From positions 1 to 40,354 of the forward strand of contig NZ_FQYX01000033.1 in NCBI RefSeq assembly GCF_900141935.1: a stretch of 40,354 nucleotides of DNA, in the 5' to 3' direction. Source of the DNA: Arenibacter nanhaiticus. Its GTDB lineage: Bacteria > Bacteroidota > Bacteroidia > Flavobacteriales > Flavobacteriaceae. This document shows, piece by piece, positions 18,129 through 26,989 of the stretch. Below the pieces are notes generated by a model. That model made no database searches and was not told the origin of the DNA. It was given only the letters and a program-made list of their open reading frames with translations. A program made the position numbers and the translations under genes. The stretch's first letter is position 1. Every line of letters starts with the position of its first letter.

Positions 18129-19424
18129 ATGAAATATTACAGCCTCAATAAACAAGCGCCAAACGTATCCTTCAAAGAAGCGGTGATAAAAGGAATTGCC
18201 CCAGACCGCGGACTTTATTTTCCTGAGTCTATCACTCCCTTACCGACCTCCTTTTTCGAAAATATAGAAAACCTCTCTAAACACGAGATTGCCTTTACCG
18301 CTATTAAACAATTTACCGGCGACGAGCTCCCCGACCCTGTATTAAGAGAAATTCTCGAAGATGTATTAGATTTTGATTTCCCGCTTGTGGAAATTGAGGA
18401 CCAAGTGGCTTCTTTGGAACTTTTTCACGGGCCTACCATGGCCTTTAAAGATGTAGGTGCCCGATTTATGGCCAAGTGCTTAGGGTACTTTTCCCAGAAA
18501 ACCACCAACGAAGTCACGGTGCTAGTAGCCACCTCCGGCGACACCGGTGGTGCTGTAGCGAACGGATTTTTAGGTGTTGATGGTGTTAAGGTCGTAATTC
18601 TATATCCTAGTGGAAAGGTCAGTGATATTCAGGAAAGACAATTGACCACTCTAGGACAAAATATAACCGCCCTAGAGGTCGATGGCACCTTTGACGATTG
18701 CCAACACATGGTGAAAACAGCCTTTTTAGACCAGGAACTGACCGCTGAAATGCAACTTACCTCTGCCAATTCTATAAATGTTGCCCGGTGGCTTCCCCAA
18801 CTGTTCTATTTCCTGTTTGCGTATAAACAAGCGAAAAGCAAAGGAAAGGAAATTGTCTTTTCCGTCCCTAGTGGGAATTTTGGAAATATATGCGCCGGAA
18901 TTATGGCTCAGCGATTGGGAATGCCCTGCAAACAGTTTGTGGCGGCGACCAATATAAACGATATTGTGCCCAATTTTATGAAAACCGGAACCTATACTCC
19001 AAAACCTTCTCAAGCTACCATTTCCAACGCCATGGATGTTGGGGATCCTAGTAACTTTATAAGGATAAGACATTTGTTCCAAGATAATTTTGATGCCTTA
19101 TCCAATAATTTATCATCCTATTCCTTTACTGATAAAGAAACCAAGCAAGCCATGCTGAAAATCTATACGGACTTTAATTATGTGGCCGATCCACATGGTG
19201 CCGTAGGGTATTTGGGTTTGAAAAAATACCAGGAAAAACAACCGAACACCTATGGCATTTTTCTAGAAACCGCCCATCCTGTTAAATTTTTAGATGTCGT
19301 GGAAGATACCATTACTGAAAAAATAGCCCTTCCCAAACAAATAGCAATGCTTATGGATAAAAAGAAAAAATCTATTAAGATCTCGGAGTATGGGGAATTA
19401 AAGACTTTTCTCTTAAACAAATAA
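18129..19424 (+). CDS. thrC: Threonine synthase
   Basis: This 431-residue PLP enzyme converts O-phosphohomoserine to threonine. PLP-binding K107 is in GPTMAFKDVGARF, and the phosphate-binding loop is ATSGDTGGAVANGF. Further family marks are PSGNFGNICAGI and the C-terminal ETAHPVKF. It is the last gene of the thr operon and is followed by a clear terminator at 19473-19518. Its length and N-terminal lid (YYSLNKQAPNVSFKEAVIKG) fit the bacterial ThrC type. Confidence 0.97.
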   Translation: MKYYSLNKQAPNVSFKEAVIKGIAPDRGLYFPESITPLPTSFFENIENLSKHEIAFTAIKQFTGDELPDPVLREILEDVLDFDFPLVEIEDQVASLELFHGPTMAFKDVGARFMAKCLGYFSQKTTNEVTVLVATSGDTGGAVANGFLGVDGVKVVILYPSGKVSDIQERQLTTLGQNITALEVDGTFDDCQHMVKTAFLDQELTAEMQLTSANSINVARWLPQLFYFLFAYKQAKSKGKEIVFSVPSGNFGNICAGIMAQRLGMPCKQFVAATNINDIVPNFMKTGTYTPKPSQATISNAMDVGDPSNFIRIRHLFQDNFDALSNNLSSYSFTDKETKQAMLKIYTDFNYVADPHGAVGYLGLKKYQEKQPNTYGIFLETAHPVKFLDVVEDTITEKIALPKQIAMLMDKKKKSIKISEYGELKTFLLNK

Positions 19425-19472
19425 ATAAAAACATTAAGGATTCTCCCTTTTTGTCATTTCCAAGGGACTGAT

Positions 19473-19518
19473 AAGCCTCCTAAAACCATCTTGTATTTTT
19501 AGGGGGCTTGCTTTTTTT
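19473..19518 (+). terminator. Terminator of the thr operon
   Basis: AAGCCTCCTAAAA pairs with TTTTAGGGGGCTT (one G-T) around a 10-nt loop and is followed, after GC, by seven T. Confidence 0.85.
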
Positions 19519-19636
19519 ATATCCTCTCCTTCCACGCAATCGGCCCCTAGCATATATTGTAGGGCTATAGAAATTTTGCTCAATTTGGCTATACTTGTTC
19601 GACCCCTAAAACAGTGTTCTATTTGTTCTATATTCT

Positions 19637-19719
19637 GCGTTAGGGACCGCGGCGGCATCCCCGCAGCGGAGCAAGGGATATAGACAAGGCCCCGCCCGAC
19701 GAAGGAGGGAACGCCCAAA
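19637..19719 (+). repeat. Structured intergenic repeat, copy 1
   Basis: This GC-rich unit of about 83 nt runs from GCGTTAGGGA to GGAGGGAACGCCCAAA. The ends can pair (GCGTT / AACGC), as can ATCCC / GGGAT inside. A second copy lies in the opposite orientation at 30582-30666, sharing GCGGCATCCCCGCAGCG and GAGGGAACGCCCAAA. Sequences of this style are, from memory, common near gene ends in flavobacterial genomes; the function is unknown. Confidence 0.75.
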
Positions 19720-19860
19720 CCACAACACCATCAGCCATACTATTTCTCAAAGGCCGTTTATAGCTTTTATACCCTCAAAAATATAATTTTTACAAAACAA
19801 CATGGAATGATTTTTACACATCGATTAATTTTCGATATTTTTACCGCTTAATCCAATGAA

Positions 19861-20946
19861 ATGAAAAACACAGCACTAACGAATACACACCAAGCCCTAG
19901 GCGCTAAAATGGTTCCTTTTGCAGGATACAATATGCCCGTTTCTTATGAAGGCATTAATATAGAACATGAAACCGTACGTAAGGGTGTTGGCGTTTTTGA
20001 TGTTTCCCATATGGGGGAATTTTTAATTTCCGGTCCTAAGGCCCTAGATTTAATACAGAAAGTATCTTCTAACGACGCCTCTAAAATGGCTGTTGGCAAG
20101 GCACAATACAGCTGTCTACCTAATGAAACTGGTGGTGTTGTAGACGATTTAATCATCTACAAAATGAAGGAAGACCAGTATTTGTTAGTTGTAAATGCTT
20201 CTAACATTGATAAAGACTGGGCCCATATTAGCAAATACAATGAAGAATTTGGTGCAGAAATGCGCAATATTTCTGACGAATATTCCCTTTTGGCGATTCA
20301 AGGACCTAAGGCGGTGGAAGCGATGCAACCCTTATCCTCTATTGACCTAGCGGCCATTAAATTTTACTCTTTTGAGGTAGCCGACTTTGCAGGTATTGAT
20401 AATGTGATTATTTCTGCCACCGGATATACCGGTTCTGGGGGATTTGAAATCTACTGTAAAAACGAGGATGTACAACAGGTCTGGGATAAAGTTTTTGAGG
20501 CCGGTGCTTCTTTTGACATAAAACCTATTGGCTTAGCCGCAAGGGATACCCTAAGATTAGAAATGGGGTATTGCCTTTACGGTAATGATATTAGCGATAC
20601 GACTTCTCCTTTAGAGGCTGGTCTGGGATGGATTACTAAATTCACCAAGGATTTTGTGAACAGCGAGGCACTTGCAAAAGAGAAAGAAGAGGGCCCAAAG
20701 CGAAAATTAATTGCTTTTGAATTGGACGAAAAAGGCATTCCAAGACACGATTATGATATTGTAGATGCTGAAGGAAATACCATTGGAATCGTTACTTCCG
20801 GAACCATGTCCCCCTCCTTAGGAAAAGGAATTGGCTTAGGGTATGTTCCTGCGGCAACAGCACAAATAGGCACTAAAATCTATATCCAAGTTAGAAAAAA
20901 AGCCCTTCAGGCAACCATCGTAAAACCGCCATTTTATAAGGCCTAA
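19861..20946 (+). CDS. gcvT: Glycine cleavage system T protein (aminomethyltransferase)
   Basis: The 361-residue protein transfers the aminomethyl-derived methylene from H protein to tetrahydrofolate and releases ammonia. Family marks are the N-terminal [32 protein letters not shown], the folate-binding [33 protein letters not shown], and the C-terminal barrel [19 protein letters not shown]. gcvH and gcvP are not in the window, so the system is split as in many Bacteroidota. No glycine-riboswitch core was seen upstream. A terminator follows at 20968-21023. Confidence 0.97.
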   Translation: MKNTALTNTHQALGAKMVPFAGYNMPVSYEGINIEHETVRKGVGVFDVSHMGEFLISGPKALDLIQKVSSNDASKMAVGKAQYSCLPNETGGVVDDLIIYKMKEDQYLLVVNASNIDKDWAHISKYNEEFGAEMRNISDEYSLLAIQGPKAVEAMQPLSSIDLAAIKFYSFEVADFAGIDNVIISATGYTGSGGFEIYCKNEDVQQVWDKVFEAGASFDIKPIGLAARDTLRLEMGYCLYGNDISDTTSPLEAGLGWITKFTKDFVNSEALAKEKEEGPKRKLIAFELDEKGIPRHDYDIVDAEGNTIGIVTSGTMSPSLGKGIGLGYVPAATAQIGTKIYIQVRKKALQATIVKPPFYKA

Positions 20947-20967
20947 TAAAAAAACTAAGCGATTGGT

Positions 20968-21023
20968 AAAGGAGGTACCGCTCAAATACATTTTGGTTTG
21001 TGCAGTACTTCCTTTTCTTTTTT
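20968..21023 (+). terminator. Terminator of gcvT
   Basis: AAAGGAGGTAC pairs with GTACTTCCTTT (one G-T) across a 26-nt loop that itself holds CAAA/TTTG, and is followed by TCTTTTTTA. Confidence 0.65.
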
Positions 21024-21201
21024 ATGGGGATGCCTTATTCCTAATCAAAACTTTATAATAACGATATAACAATTGGCGAAAAAGTACAATTGAACACCAG
21101 CAGTAGTGTAGCCAATTAATTTATATCCACATTTTTCTTAACTACCTTTGTAGCAATACGATTTTACGCAAACCTAAAAGTGCAAAAAAGAAGCAGATTG
21201 A

Positions 21202-22017
21202 ATGAATAGAATACTAATTTTAGGCGCTAGTGGCTTTATAGGAAATACTATTTATAAAGAACTAAGTTCCTATTACGAGACCTATGGTACTTATTATTCT
21301 TCCAGAAAAACTTTTGAGCAAAACAAAATGTTTTTGAGATACGACTTGGAAGAGGACGATATTTATGACATTTTAGATAAGGTAAAACCTTCGATCATTA
21401 TTTCGGCCCTTAGAGGAAACTTTCCTGCTCAGATTACGGCGCACCAGCATATGGTAGAGTATATTCTAAGAAATGACTGCAAATTGTTTTTTATTTCCTC
21501 TGCCAATGTTTTTGATGCTTATAGCCAATACCCGTCCTACGAGAACGACAAAACCCTATCCCTAAGCATTTATGGCAGGTTTAAAATAAAGATAGAAAAC
21601 ATGTTATTGCGGATTTCCAGCAGCAAAATGGCAATCATAAGATTGCCTATGGTCTTTGGAAATGCCTCGCCGAGAATAAAGGAAATAAAAAATGCGTTGA
21701 CCCATAAAGACCCCATTGAAGTTTTCCCGAACCTTATTATTAATGTTACCGATGACGACAAGGTTACCCAGCAAATCCACTATCTCATAAATCACAAAAA
21801 AACGGGTGTTTTTCATCTGGGAAGCATAGATTTAATTCATCATGAAGACTTTATAAAAGAAATAGTGGCACGAATGGGCAATTATCATCCTATATACAAA
21901 CGGGTATTTACCACCAATGAAGACCGGTATTTGGCTGTTCTCCCTAAAACAAACACCCTCCCCAATCACCTTCAATTCCATTGTCAAGATATTATCGATC
22001 ACCACATATTTAGTTAA
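21202..22017 (+). CDS. NAD(P)-dependent epimerase/reductase, extended SDR family (RmlD-like)
   Basis: The 271-residue protein has the nucleotide-binding glycine motif GASGFIG (8-14) and the catalytic pair Y124-x3-K128 (IYGRFK). SA(N)VFDAY (about 100-106) fits the active-site Ser region. The overall pattern resembles dTDP-4-dehydrorhamnose reductase or sugar-nucleotide epimerases, but the substrate cannot be fixed and no other nucleotide-sugar genes adjoin. A TACCTTTG at 21143-21150 is a possible -7 element without a clear -33 partner. The PCD gene follows 44 nt downstream, so the two may share a transcript. Confidence 0.8.
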   Translation: MNRILILGASGFIGNTIYKELSSYYETYGTYYSSRKTFEQNKMFLRYDLEEDDIYDILDKVKPSIIISALRGNFPAQITAHQHMVEYILRNDCKLFFISSANVFDAYSQYPSYENDKTLSLSIYGRFKIKIENMLLRISSSKMAIIRLPMVFGNASPRIKEIKNALTHKDPIEVFPNLIINVTDDDKVTQQIHYLINHKKTGVFHLGSIDLIHHEDFIKEIVARMGNYHPIYKRVFTTNEDRYLAVLPKTNTLPNHLQFHCQDIIDHHIFS

Positions 22018-22061
22018 TAAGTAGTATCTTAATATTGTTTTTATAATTTAAATAAAAAGCC

Positions 22062-22349
22062 ATGAAAAATTTATCGGATCAAGAAATAGAAAAACAATTA
22101 GCCGACCTGGAAGGTTGGGAATATGAAAACTTTGCTTTGGAAACTACCTTTGAATTCAAAAATTTCAAGGAAGCTTTTTCGGTAATGACCCGCATCGCCT
22201 TTGAATGCGAGGCTTTAAACCATCACCCGGACTGGAGTAATGTTTATAACACTTTACATATACGATTATCTACCCACGACACCAATGGGGTAACGGAAAA
22301 AGACTTTAAACTAGCACACCGAATAGAAGAAATAATTGTAAGTGAATAA
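22062..22349 (+). CDS. 4a-hydroxytetrahydrobiopterin dehydratase (pterin-4α-carbinolamine dehydratase)
   Basis: The 95 residues are the normal length for this small enzyme, which regenerates pterin cofactor after aromatic amino-acid hydroxylases. The diagnostic motif EALNHHPDWSNVYNTL is present (H54, H55, D57, W58), with H72 in the THDTNGVTEKD segment; these are the conserved active-site histidines. An aromatic hydroxylase partner (for example phenylalanine hydroxylase) is not in the window. It is followed by yebC, which has its own promoter. Confidence 0.93.
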   Translation: MKNLSDQEIEKQLADLEGWEYENFALETTFEFKNFKEAFSVMTRIAFECEALNHHPDWSNVYNTLHIRLSTHDTNGVTEKDFKLAHRIEEIIVSE

Positions 22350-22358
22350 GCTAACTTC

Positions 22359-22388
22359 TTGTGACGGCGATAAAAATTATTAATTTTG
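22359..22388 (+). promoter_or_regulatory. Promoter of yebC
   Basis: TTG (22359-22361), 19 nt and TAATTTTG (22381-22388) match the Bacteroidota consensus exactly. The predicted leader is about 24 nt. Confidence 0.75.
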
Positions 22389-22415
22389 TTCCAAATCACT
22401 CTAATATACTAACAA

Positions 22416-23126
22416 ATGGGAAGAGCTTTTGAATTTAGAAAAGCGCGTAAAATGAAAAGATGGTCGGCAATGTCCAAAGCCTTTACCCGTATTGGTAAAG
22501 ATATTGTCATGGCCGTTAAAGAAAGTGGTCCTGATCCGGACTCAAATTCTAGGCTAAGGGCCGTTATTCAGAATGCCAAGGCTGTCAACATGCCTAAGGA
22601 TAATATCGAAAGAGCTATTAAAAGAGCCAGCGATAAAAATCTAGGGGATTATAAAGAAGTTTTGTTCGAAGGTTATGCCCCCCATGGTATTGCTATTTTA
22701 GTAGAAACCGCCACTGACAACAACACTAGAACCGTTGCCAATGTTCGCAGTTACTTTAACAAATGTAATGGTAGCCTAGGGACCTCTGGTTCTGTAGAGT
22801 TTTTATTTGACCATACCTGTAATTTCCGTATTAACGGGGAAGGTTTAGATCCTGAGGAGCTAGAATTGGAAATGATTGACTTTGGTGCAGAAGAAGTTTT
22901 TGCCGATGACGATGGCGTTATGATTTATGCTCCCTTCGAAAGCTTTGGCGCAATCCAAAAGGAGCTGGAATCTAGGGGATTGGAAATCCTATCCTCTGGA
23001 TTTGAAAGAATTCCTCAGATCACCAAACAACTGACCGAAGAACAAGCAGCAGATGTTGAGAAGCTCTTGGAAAAGATAGAAGAGGACGATGATGTACAGA
23101 ACGTATATCACACCATGCAAGAATAA
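22416..23126 (+). CDS. yebC: YebC/PmpR/TACO1 family protein
   Basis: The 236 residues cover the whole family. It has the Bacteroidota-type basic N-terminus MGRAFEFRKARKMKRWSAMS, then AFTRIGKDI, the NMPKDNIERAIKRAS helix, EGYAPHGIAILVETATDNNTRT, and the acidic C-terminal lobe. Members were long annotated as transcriptional regulators; more recent work on relatives points to a role in translation of difficult peptide motifs. Which applies here is open. It has its own promoter at 22359-22388 and its own terminator at 23129-23162. Confidence 0.93.
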   Translation: MGRAFEFRKARKMKRWSAMSKAFTRIGKDIVMAVKESGPDPDSNSRLRAVIQNAKAVNMPKDNIERAIKRASDKNLGDYKEVLFEGYAPHGIAILVETATDNNTRTVANVRSYFNKCNGSLGTSGSVEFLFDHTCNFRINGEGLDPEELELEMIDFGAEEVFADDDGVMIYAPFESFGAIQKELESRGLEILSSGFERIPQITKQLTEEQAADVEKLLEKIEEDDDVQNVYHTMQE

Positions 23127-23128
23127 TT

Positions 23129-23162
23129 AAAAAGGGCTATTGAAAATTCAATAGCCCTTTTT
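23129..23162. terminator. Bidirectional terminator between yebC and the acyltransferase gene
   Basis: AAAGGGCTATTGAA pairs perfectly with TTCAATAGCCCTTT (loop AA), with A and T tracts on either side. It serves the convergent genes on both strands. Confidence 0.9.
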
Positions 23163-23165
23163 AAT

Positions 23166-23714
23166 TTAATCAACCGTGAAACTTAATGCTGGCACCTTGC
23201 CTTTAACTCCTTTAAAAAAGCTTTTATACTTTATAAAATCGGCTTCCTTATCGGCTGTCGGATACTGGGGTTCCGAAATTTTTATTTCCTTCTTTCCATA
23301 GTCAAAGGCTACCAATACAATAGGTACTTGTGCCATTTTGGCGATATAATAAAATCCGGTTTTCCAATCTGTCACCTTTTTACGGGTACCTTCAGGAGAA
23401 AGGGCCAATCTAAATTTTTGTCTTGCTTGAAATACGGCTGCCGTGGCCTTTACCGTATCATTATTTTTACTTCTGTCGATGGGTACACCACCCATCCAAC
23501 GGAAATACCAGCCGAAAGGCGGTTTAAACAAACTCTTTTTTCCGATATAATTAATTTCCTCATCCATAACCCTGCGCACCAAAAGCCCTAGAAAAAAATC
23601 GTGCCAGCTTGTATGGGGCACTACAATGATGACACACTTATCTACCTTGTGAAGTCCACCTATAAGTTTCCATCCCAAGAGTTTAAAATAAATCCATTTT
23701 GCAAGGGTCTGCAT
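23166..23714 (-). CDS. PlsC-like 1-acyl-sn-glycerol-3-phosphate acyltransferase family protein
   Basis: The 182 residues carry acyltransferase block I, H34-x4-D39 (PHTSWHD), block II GGVPIDRSK near 75-83, and block III SPEGTRKK near 106-113. This short form lacks an obvious membrane helix beyond the amphipathic N-terminus. PlsC relatives make phosphatidic acid or acylate other lipids; given its place after kdsB-HAD-kdnB, a lipid A-related role is possible but unproven. It lies 94 nt after kdnB. The gap contains nested short inverted repeats (CTTCACT / AGTGAAG around GGCGG / CCGCC). Confidence 0.85.
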   Translation of the reverse strand: MQTLAKWIYFKLLGWKLIGGLHKVDKCVIIVVPHTSWHDFFLGLLVRRVMDEEINYIGKKSLFKPPFGWYFRWMGGVPIDRSKNNDTVKATAAVFQARQKFRLALSPEGTRKKVTDWKTGFYYIAKMAQVPIVLVAFDYGKKEIKISEPQYPTADKEADFIKYKSFFKGVKGKVPALSFTVD

Positions 23715-23808
23715 ACGCTGTTAGTTTTTGTATGAAACAAAACCTTCACTCTAGGCCAATACAAGGCGGGCTTCCTTTTTAATACCGCCAAGACTATCCA
23801 TAGTGAAG

Positions 23809-24936
23809 TTATATTTTTTGATAAATATTTTTTAATTTCTCGGCTGTAATCGCCGTTTTCCAATCCGTTCCAATAGCATTCTCCCACAATGGTTCTAGAC
23901 TTAAGGCTACTTTTATCATGACTTCAAATTGGGCATCTGTTAATTGACTACAGATTCCTTTTGGCAAGACAATTTGATGTTTTTGAATTATTTCCTTAAA
24001 AACAGCCACACCATCGGGATAAAACTCTTCTAAATATTGAAACACCAAACAGTTCCCAATCCCGTGACGGACACCTAATACGTACGATAATCCATAGCTC
24101 ATAGCGTGAGCCACGCCAACTTGAGAATACGCAATACTCATACCTCCGTGCCATGAGGCCATCATTAATTTATCTCTGGAATCTGATTCTTCTATATCGG
24201 ATAAATACACTTGCTTACATAAATCGAGTGCCTTTTCTCCATAACTTTCACTAAATGCATTTAAAAAGGTCCCATTTAAGGATTCTATACAATGGATAAA
24301 ACAATCCATCCCAGTATAAAACCACTGTTCCTTAGGCACTCCTTGTGTTAAATCGGGATCTAAGACCACCTGATCAAAAGGGGTAAAATCTGAATTAATC
24401 CCCAATTTTCTTTCTGGCCCCAACAGTACGGTCGTTCTGGAAACCTCTGCCCCGGTACCGCTAATAGTAGGGATCCCCACATGGTATATTGCAGGCTTTT
24501 GTACCAAATCCCACCCTTGATAATCGGAAGCCGACCCTTTATTGGTCAACATTATAGCCACTGCCTTTGCCAAATCTAACAAAGTACCACCTCCAATACC
24601 TACAATTCCAGAAGGAAGCGCATCAAAGTCGAGTTTTATTTTTTGCACCAAAGCATCTACCTGCTCTGTCTTGGGCTCCTCTTCCGAGGATATAAATATA
24701 ATCTGGTCATTAAAAATAGCGGGAATCCTAGTGCTTAAGGGGGCCCCTTCAAAAACATCGTCGACCAAGAAAATCACCGGTGCCTCGGAGTTTATCCGTT
24801 TGGGCATTAATATTTCTCCCAGCTGATCGAAACTCCCTGTACCAAAAACCACCCTTGGTACCATGGGGAAATTTCTATGTTTTTTTCTTTTCACGACTGG
24901 ACTCACGGCAGGAGCGCTATTTTTAAATGATTCCAT
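23809..24936 (-). CDS. kdnB: 3-deoxy-α-D-manno-octulosonate 8-oxidase (KdnB-like, iron-type alcohol dehydrogenase family)
   Basis: The 375 residues belong to the iron-containing alcohol dehydrogenase fold. The dinucleotide-binding GIGGGTLLDLAKA is near 117-129. PTISGTGAEVSRTTVL, YTGMDCFIHCIESL and HAMSYGLSYVLGVRHG follow the pattern of KdnB proteins. In Shewanella KdnB oxidises the C8 hydroxyl of Kdo, and KdnA then aminates it to 8-amino-Kdo (established knowledge). The assignment is by remembered family pattern plus the neighbour kdsB, whose enzyme activates the sugar. The KdnA aminotransferase is not in the window. The start is 4 nt after the HAD stop, so the genes are coupled. Confidence 0.85.
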   Translation of the reverse strand: MESFKNSAPAVSPVVKRKKHRNFPMVPRVVFGTGSFDQLGEILMPKRINSEAPVIFLVDDVFEGAPLSTRIPAIFNDQIIFISSEEEPKTEQVDALVQKIKLDFDALPSGIVGIGGGTLLDLAKAVAIMLTNKGSASDYQGWDLVQKPAIYHVGIPTISGTGAEVSRTTVLLGPERKLGINSDFTPFDQVVLDPDLTQGVPKEQWFYTGMDCFIHCIESLNGTFLNAFSESYGEKALDLCKQVYLSDIEESDSRDKLMMASWHGGMSIAYSQVGVAHAMSYGLSYVLGVRHGIGNCLVFQYLEEFYPDGVAVFKEIIQKHQIVLPKGICSQLTDAQFEVMIKVALSLEPLWENAIGTDWKTAITAEKLKNIYQKI

Positions 24937-24940
24937 AGAT

Positions 24941-25642
24941 CTATTTTAAATATTTTAATATGTCTGTAATGACATTTAAGGTCTGATGGCTGTTATCATG
25001 ATCTTCTTGTCTGACTTCCTCGTGTTGCCAAGTGGTATGAAATGGAATATGAACCGCCTTCGCCCCAATATTAAGCAACGGCAAAACATCTGATTTTAAA
25101 GAATTCCCAATCATTAAAAATTCGTCACTCGGAATTCCTAAATGCTCTAGTAGATTCTTATAATTATCCTCCTTTTTATCACTCAACACCTCTACATGAT
25201 GAAAATAACTTGACAAGCCCGACTTTTCCAATTTTCGTTCTTGATCCAACAAATCTCCTTTGGTCAATACAATCAAACGATATTTATCTTTTAAAGCTAA
25301 TAAAACTTCTTCAACCCCATCTAACAATTCTACCGGATGGGACAACATTTCTTTCCCCAGATTCAATATTTCTTGAATCGTTGTTTGGGAAACTTTATTA
25401 TTGGATAAATCCAAGGCCGATTCTATCATAGAGAGCATAAACCCCTTGATACCATAGCCATATAGTTCCAGGTTTTTTATTTCTGTTTTAAAGAGCTCTT
25501 GGTCAATCTGATTCTTGGTCTCGTATTGGTCCAACAAATTAGCAAACTTCTCTTCGGTGTCTCTAAAATAGGTTTCGTTTACCCATAGCGTATCATCGGC
25601 ATCAAAACCTATCACCTTTATATTGCTATAATCTATTTCCAT
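24941..25642 (-). CDS. HAD-superfamily hydrolase
   Basis: The 233 residues show HAD motif I with D14 and D16 (GFDADDTLW), motif II IVLTKGD, a lysine (K in [12 protein letters not shown]), and motif [18 protein letters not shown]. The helical cap (about 20-95) is of class C1 type. The substrate is not evident. Its position between kdsB and kdnB suggests a phosphatase in Kdo metabolism, but Kdo-8-phosphate phosphatases are normally capless, so that is only a thought. Its ATG overlaps the end of kdsB by 10 nt. Confidence 0.87.
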   Translation of the reverse strand: MEIDYSNIKVIGFDADDTLWVNETYFRDTEEKFANLLDQYETKNQIDQELFKTEIKNLELYGYGIKGFMLSMIESALDLSNNKVSQTTIQEILNLGKEMLSHPVELLDGVEEVLLALKDKYRLIVLTKGDLLDQERKLEKSGLSSYFHHVEVLSDKKEDNYKNLLEHLGIPSDEFLMIGNSLKSDVLPLLNIGAKAVHIPFHTTWQHEEVRQEDHDNSHQTLNVITDILKYLK

Positions 25643-26361
25643 ACTTTTATGGCTTTTTCCAAATCCTCGGGAGTGTCTATTTCTATACCTGTTACATTGG
25701 TCTCTACCATTTTAATTTTCTTTCCGTATTCTAAATACCGAATGGCCTCTATTTTTTCAGTGGCCTCTAACATCAACATGGGCAATTTTTGAAAATCCAT
25801 CAAGGCACTTTTCCTAAATGCATAGATCCCTTTGTGTTTAAAGTAAGTAGTAGCCACATTTTTATCTCTGGGATAAGGAATCGGTGAGCGAGAAAAATAC
25901 AGCGCAAAACTCTGGTTATCTACGATGACCTTTACCGTATTAGGGTTGTTAATCTCCTCCCAATCGGTGATTTTGGTCATCAGGGATGCCAGGTCTATAA
26001 CCTTGTCAGGGTCATCTTTAAAAACTTCGATCACCCCAGCCAAACTTTTCCTATCGGTAAAGGGCTCGTCTCCCTGAACGTTTACTATTATATCGACGTC
26101 CATAGCGGCCACCGCTTCGGCAATCCTATCGCTCCCACATTCGTGTTCTTTCTGGCTCATAATGGCTTTTCCGCCATTGGCAACAATGGTATCGTATATA
26201 ATGGTACTATCGGTAACCACGTATACTTCCTGAAAAAGGCCTGTATTTACAGCTGCCTCATAGGTTCTCAGAATTACAGGTTTCCCAACTAAATCCTGCA
26301 TTAGTTTTGCAGGAAATCTGGATGCGGCATATCGGGCCGGTATCATTGCTATGATTTTCAC
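25633..26361 (-). CDS. kdsB: 3-deoxy-manno-octulosonate cytidylyltransferase
   Basis: The enzyme activates Kdo (or 8-amino-Kdo) with CTP to CMP-Kdo for lipopolysaccharide inner core. The 242 residues are full length. [16 protein letters not shown] (about 6-21) is the nucleotide-binding signature, and [19 protein letters not shown] and [12 protein letters not shown] are the other family blocks. Because kdnB is in the same operon, the natural substrate may be the 8-amino sugar, as reported for Shewanella KdsB. It is followed by the HAD gene with a 10-nt overlap and preceded by DUF4126 (37 nt gap). Confidence 0.95.
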   Translation of the reverse strand: MKIIAMIPARYAASRFPAKLMQDLVGKPVILRTYEAAVNTGLFQEVYVVTDSTIIYDTIVANGGKAIMSQKEHECGSDRIAEAVAAMDVDIIVNVQGDEPFTDRKSLAGVIEVFKDDPDKVIDLASLMTKITDWEEINNPNTVKVIVDNQSFALYFSRSPIPYPRDKNVATTYFKHKGIYAFRKSALMDFQKLPMLMLEATEKIEAIRYLEYGKKIKMVETNVTGIEIDTPEDLEKAIKVWK

Positions 26362-26398
26362 TAGAAAATTATTTATTATTAAGGTTTATGTACAAGCC

Positions 26399-26962
26399 CT
26401 AGGTCTTAGGCCTTAGTTTTCTATATATACTAAAAATGAATGCTAAAATTATAACGACCAAAAACATGGCTATTAAGGGTGCAAAAATAGAAGCTGTAGT
26501 CACCACTGCCGCGGTTCCTGTTTCCACCAATCCTATAACCGGATTTGCCAACCCCCCCGTAGTAGCTGTGGAGGCCAACCTCCCGGTCGCCGAGGCTCCT
26601 TTAATGGCACTTGCCGTACCACCTCCTGCGATAATCGCCAAGCCCCATGTTACCATAGGATCCATATTTGCGATGGTAGAGACCATGACTGCTGTTCCGG
26701 CAATTGCCGCCAAGGGTATGGCAACACTGTCCAATACGTTGTCTACCCACGGAATGAAGTATGCAAACACCTCTAAAAGCGTGGCAACCCCAAGCGTAAT
26801 GATAGCCGTTATACTACCAATCCATTGCCAGTTTTCATTAAGCTCCCAAAGGTTAAAATAAGCAGCGAGACTCAAAGCAAAGAGGGGCAAAAAAACCCTA
26901 AAGCCTACAGAAGCTGCAAGTCCCACCCCTAAAAATATACTTATGACAGTCTCTGAAGCCAT
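26399..26962 (-). CDS. DUF4126 membrane protein
   Basis: The 187 residues have several hydrophobic helices: about 5-35 (FLGVGLAASVGFRVFLPL), 45-70, 78-100, a Gly/Ala/Thr-rich re-entrant stretch (about 108-150, GGGTASAIKGASATGRLAS) and 155-180. This pattern is characteristic of the uncharacterised DUF4126 family. A role as channel or carrier is suggested only by the Gly-rich helices. It is part of the minus-strand run from the helicase to the acyltransferase, 27 nt after the helicase stop. Confidence 0.85.
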   Translation of the reverse strand: MASETVISIFLGVGLAASVGFRVFLPLFALSLAAYFNLWELNENWQWIGSITAIITLGVATLLEVFAYFIPWVDNVLDSVAIPLAAIAGTAVMVSTIANMDPMVTWGLAIIAGGGTASAIKGASATGRLASTATTGGLANPVIGLVETGTAAVVTTASIFAPLIAMFLVVIILAFIFSIYRKLRPKT

Positions 26963-26989
26963 ACTCCCTACGTTTTATGCTAAATTAAA

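Larger units (their letters stand above)
19425..19860. other. 436-nt intergenic region thrC–gcvT
   Basis: This holds the thrC terminator (19473-19518), about 120 nt with no feature I can name, one copy of the structured repeat (19637-19719), and the gcvT upstream region. The latter includes a 5-bp inverted repeat, ATCGA / TCGAT, near 19822-19838. A 94-codon open frame on the minus strand is a by-product of the GC-rich repeat. Confidence 0.6.

Noticed and set aside
19434-19718. A 94-codon minus-strand open frame
   Set aside because: It is composed largely of the thr terminator and the GC-rich structured repeat; it has no recognisable protein features.
19720-19860. A glycine riboswitch before gcvT
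   Set aside because: No conserved glycine-aptamer core is visible and the region is AT-rich and short after the repeat.
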